Under the pieces are notes generated by a model. That model worked only from the letters and a program-made list of their open reading frames with translations, was not told the origin of the DNA and ran no database searches. This document shows, one piece after another, positions 5,517-6,535 of a stretch of 6,535 nucleotides of DNA. The stretch covers positions 1 through 6,535 of the forward strand of contig CALFYV010000220.1 of the NCBI GenBank assembly GCA_937952395.1, read 5' to 3'. Every line of letters starts with the position of its first letter. Position 1 is the first letter of the stretch. This stretch comes from an uncultured Bacteriovoracaceae bacterium (GTDB lineage: Bacteria; Bdellovibrionota; Bacteriovoracia; Bacteriovoracales; Bacteriovoracaceae). Both the position numbers and the translations under genes were made by a program.

Positions 5517-6458
5517 TTAAGAGAATAATTCGTCTTTCATTTCATTATGTACGTTGGTTAATTCTTGATTTTTCCAAAAAGTGTTTATTTTCTTTTTGAG
5601 TTCAGGCAAATCAGTTTCCTTGGCTTGCTGTTCAAATTTTCCTGAATAAATATTTTCCAGTAAGTCTTGCATTTTATTTTCAAAAACTTCATCCAGTAAA
5701 ATTTTCTGACCAACATAAGACCCCAACAAAGCATTTGGACTGATTAGATCAAAAAATTTCTCTGGACCAATTTTTATCAAAGTATCAGCAATGAGCTTAA
5801 CTTCATACCAAGATTCAAAATAAGCAGTTTCCTTCTCAATTCCTTTTTCTCTTAATTTCTTAAATAGTAGGTTACTGACGTAGGGTAGAATAGCACAAAG
5901 CATAGTTTGCTCGGAAAATAAGTCGGCGTAAGTTTCGTTTTTAAAACTAGTTTCATATGGCCCAGAAGTAATTCCTAGGTTTTTGGCAAGCTTAAAAAGT
6001 TCTTTTCTACTGGATTCAATTTCTGTTGAAAGGAATTCTAAACTATAAACAGCACCTAGTTTACCTCCAGTTTCGTATTGGAATCGCAGCTCACTTGCAA
6101 TTGCTTTAGGAGCGAAAAGAATATGATAAAACTTTGGATAAAGTTCATTCAGTTTTTGGTTGATCACAGAGTATCCATGAGCATAAAGGATACTTGTTTG
6201 TGCTTTTATTTTTTTTGAAATAACTTTTAAAATATCTCCGTGAGTACTATCAGGTGTCAAAAGAACAATTGTAGAAAATTGTTCTAGTTCATCTGAAAGC
6301 TCTATAGTTTTAAACCCCATAGACTTAGCTTTGATTAAAGATGGACTTTCACTACGTAAGCCGATAGAGAAATCAACACCTGAGTCAGCAAAATTAAGCG
6401 CCCAAGATTTAGCCTGATTTCCGAATCCTATAATTAAAATTTTATCGATTTTTAGCAT
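5517..6458 (-). CDS. Class I ketol-acid reductoisomerase-like protein, predicted ketopantoate reductase
   Basis: A 313-residue protein of the KARI (IlvC) family, normally an NADPH enzyme of branched-chain amino acid synthesis. The N-terminal Rossmann domain (1 to about 170) has GFGNQ (11-15), ALNFADSG (20-27) and GLRSESPS (33-40), keeping the Arg35-x-x-Ser38-x-Ser40 pattern that binds the NADPH 2'-phosphate. HG follows at 94-95 and APK at 116-118. The helical KARI domain has Asp179 and Glu183 (DLFSEQ), Glu215 and Glu219 (AYFESWYE) and Ser240. Their intervals (4, 32, 4, 21) equal those of class I KARI. Differences: it is shorter than the usual 330 or so, starting almost at the Rossmann fold; the post-APK Gly-Pro-Gly loop is AIA; and the Ser240 loop is SPNALLG rather than SDTAEYG. 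As first gene of a pan/coa operon that lacks panE, it is inferred to reduce ketopantoate to pantoate. A genuine ilvC role is the alternative. A GGAG ribosome binding site lies 4 nt before the ATG. Confidence 0.82.
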   Translation of the reverse strand: MLKIDKILIIGFGNQAKSWALNFADSGVDFSIGLRSESPSLIKAKSMGFKTIELSDELEQFSTIVLLTPDSTHGDILKVISKKIKAQTSILYAHGYSVINQKLNELYPKFYHILFAPKAIASELRFQYETGGKLGAVYSLEFLSTEIESSRKELFKLAKNLGITSGPYETSFKNETYADLFSEQTMLCAILPYVSNLLFKKLREKGIEKETAYFESWYEVKLIADTLIKIGPEKFFDLISPNALLGSYVGQKILLDEVFENKMQDLLENIYSGKFEQQAKETDLPELKKKINTFWKNQELTNVHNEMKDELFS

Positions 6459-6468
6459 ACAACTCCAC

Positions 6469-6517
6469 TCAATGTTGCATAGCTACCATGACAGGTTTAT
6501 CTTATCAATGTTACATT
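6469..6517. promoter_or_regulatory. Paired 12-bp repeats upstream of the pan/coa operon, possible operator
   Basis: TCAATGTTGCAT (6469..6480) and TCAATGTTACAT (6505..6516) differ at one base and are 36 bp apart in direct orientation. The second copy extends into a perfect dyad AATGT-T-ACATT (6507..6517), and the first has a weaker ATG-TTG-CAT symmetry. The dyad copy falls inside the spacer of the candidate promoter and the other lies just upstream of the ribosome binding site. That placement would suit a repressor binding two sites. No known regulator motif is recognised. Confidence 0.3.
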
Positions 6518-6524
6518 TGTGCAA
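6496..6524 (-). promoter_or_regulatory. Weak sigma70-like promoter candidate for the pan/coa operon
   Basis: On the minus strand TTGCAC (6519..6524, three of six -35 matches) is followed after 17 nt by GATAAA (6496..6501, four of six -10 matches). It is the best-spaced pair in the 77 nt before the first gene of the operon and would give a leader of about 30 nt. The matches are weak and the true promoter could lie beyond the right edge. Confidence 0.22.
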
Positions 6525-6535
6525 AGCTTAACCAA

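Overview
This AT-rich window (about one third G+C by eye) is almost fully coding and reads nearly entirely on the minus strand. From right to left it holds a short class I ketol-acid reductoisomerase-like gene, panB, coaX (type III pantothenate kinase), coaBC, panC, hflX, and a 125-residue protein that is a stand-alone DnaA domain I. At the extreme left another minus-strand gene appears to begin at position 10 and run off the window. A possible 33-codon plus-strand membrane peptide (76..177) lies in the gap before it. The lysine-rich proteins, low G+C and the DnaA domain I-only protein would fit a low-GC proteobacterium or Bdellovibrionota-like (Bacteriovorax-type) bacterium, but the taxon is a guess.

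The core (6458 down to 1895) is a compact pantothenate-to-phosphopantetheine operon. The junctions are an 8-nt gap (KARI-like/panB), a 26-nt overlap (panB/coaX), 4-nt ATGA overlaps (coaX/coaBC and coaBC/panC), and a 14-nt overlap (panC/hflX). PanB makes ketopantoate, PanC joins pantoate to beta-alanine, CoaX phosphorylates pantothenate, and CoaBC adds cysteine and decarboxylates to 4'-phosphopantetheine. The one missing step between these enzymes is ketopantoate to pantoate. No PanE is present, and the first gene encodes a KARI-fold NADPH enzyme, a family whose member IlvC is known to reduce ketopantoate as a side reaction. The best inference is that this divergent KARI paralogue is the operon's dedicated ketopantoate reductase. 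It keeps the catalytic metal and proton-relay residues at canonical class I spacing, but has altered substrate-side loops. panD, coaD and coaE are not in the window.

The 77 nt upstream of the operon carry a weak promoter-like pair and two near-identical 12-bp repeats, one holding a perfect 11-bp dyad, which could be an operator. hflX is translationally coupled to panC. The DnaA domain I gene follows after 57 nt and may have its own promoter. There is no mobile element, CRISPR array, rRNA or tRNA, and no gene-free stretch over 300 nt. ATG starts at 2764 (panC) and 4718 (coaX) are preferred to longer TTG-initiated versions.
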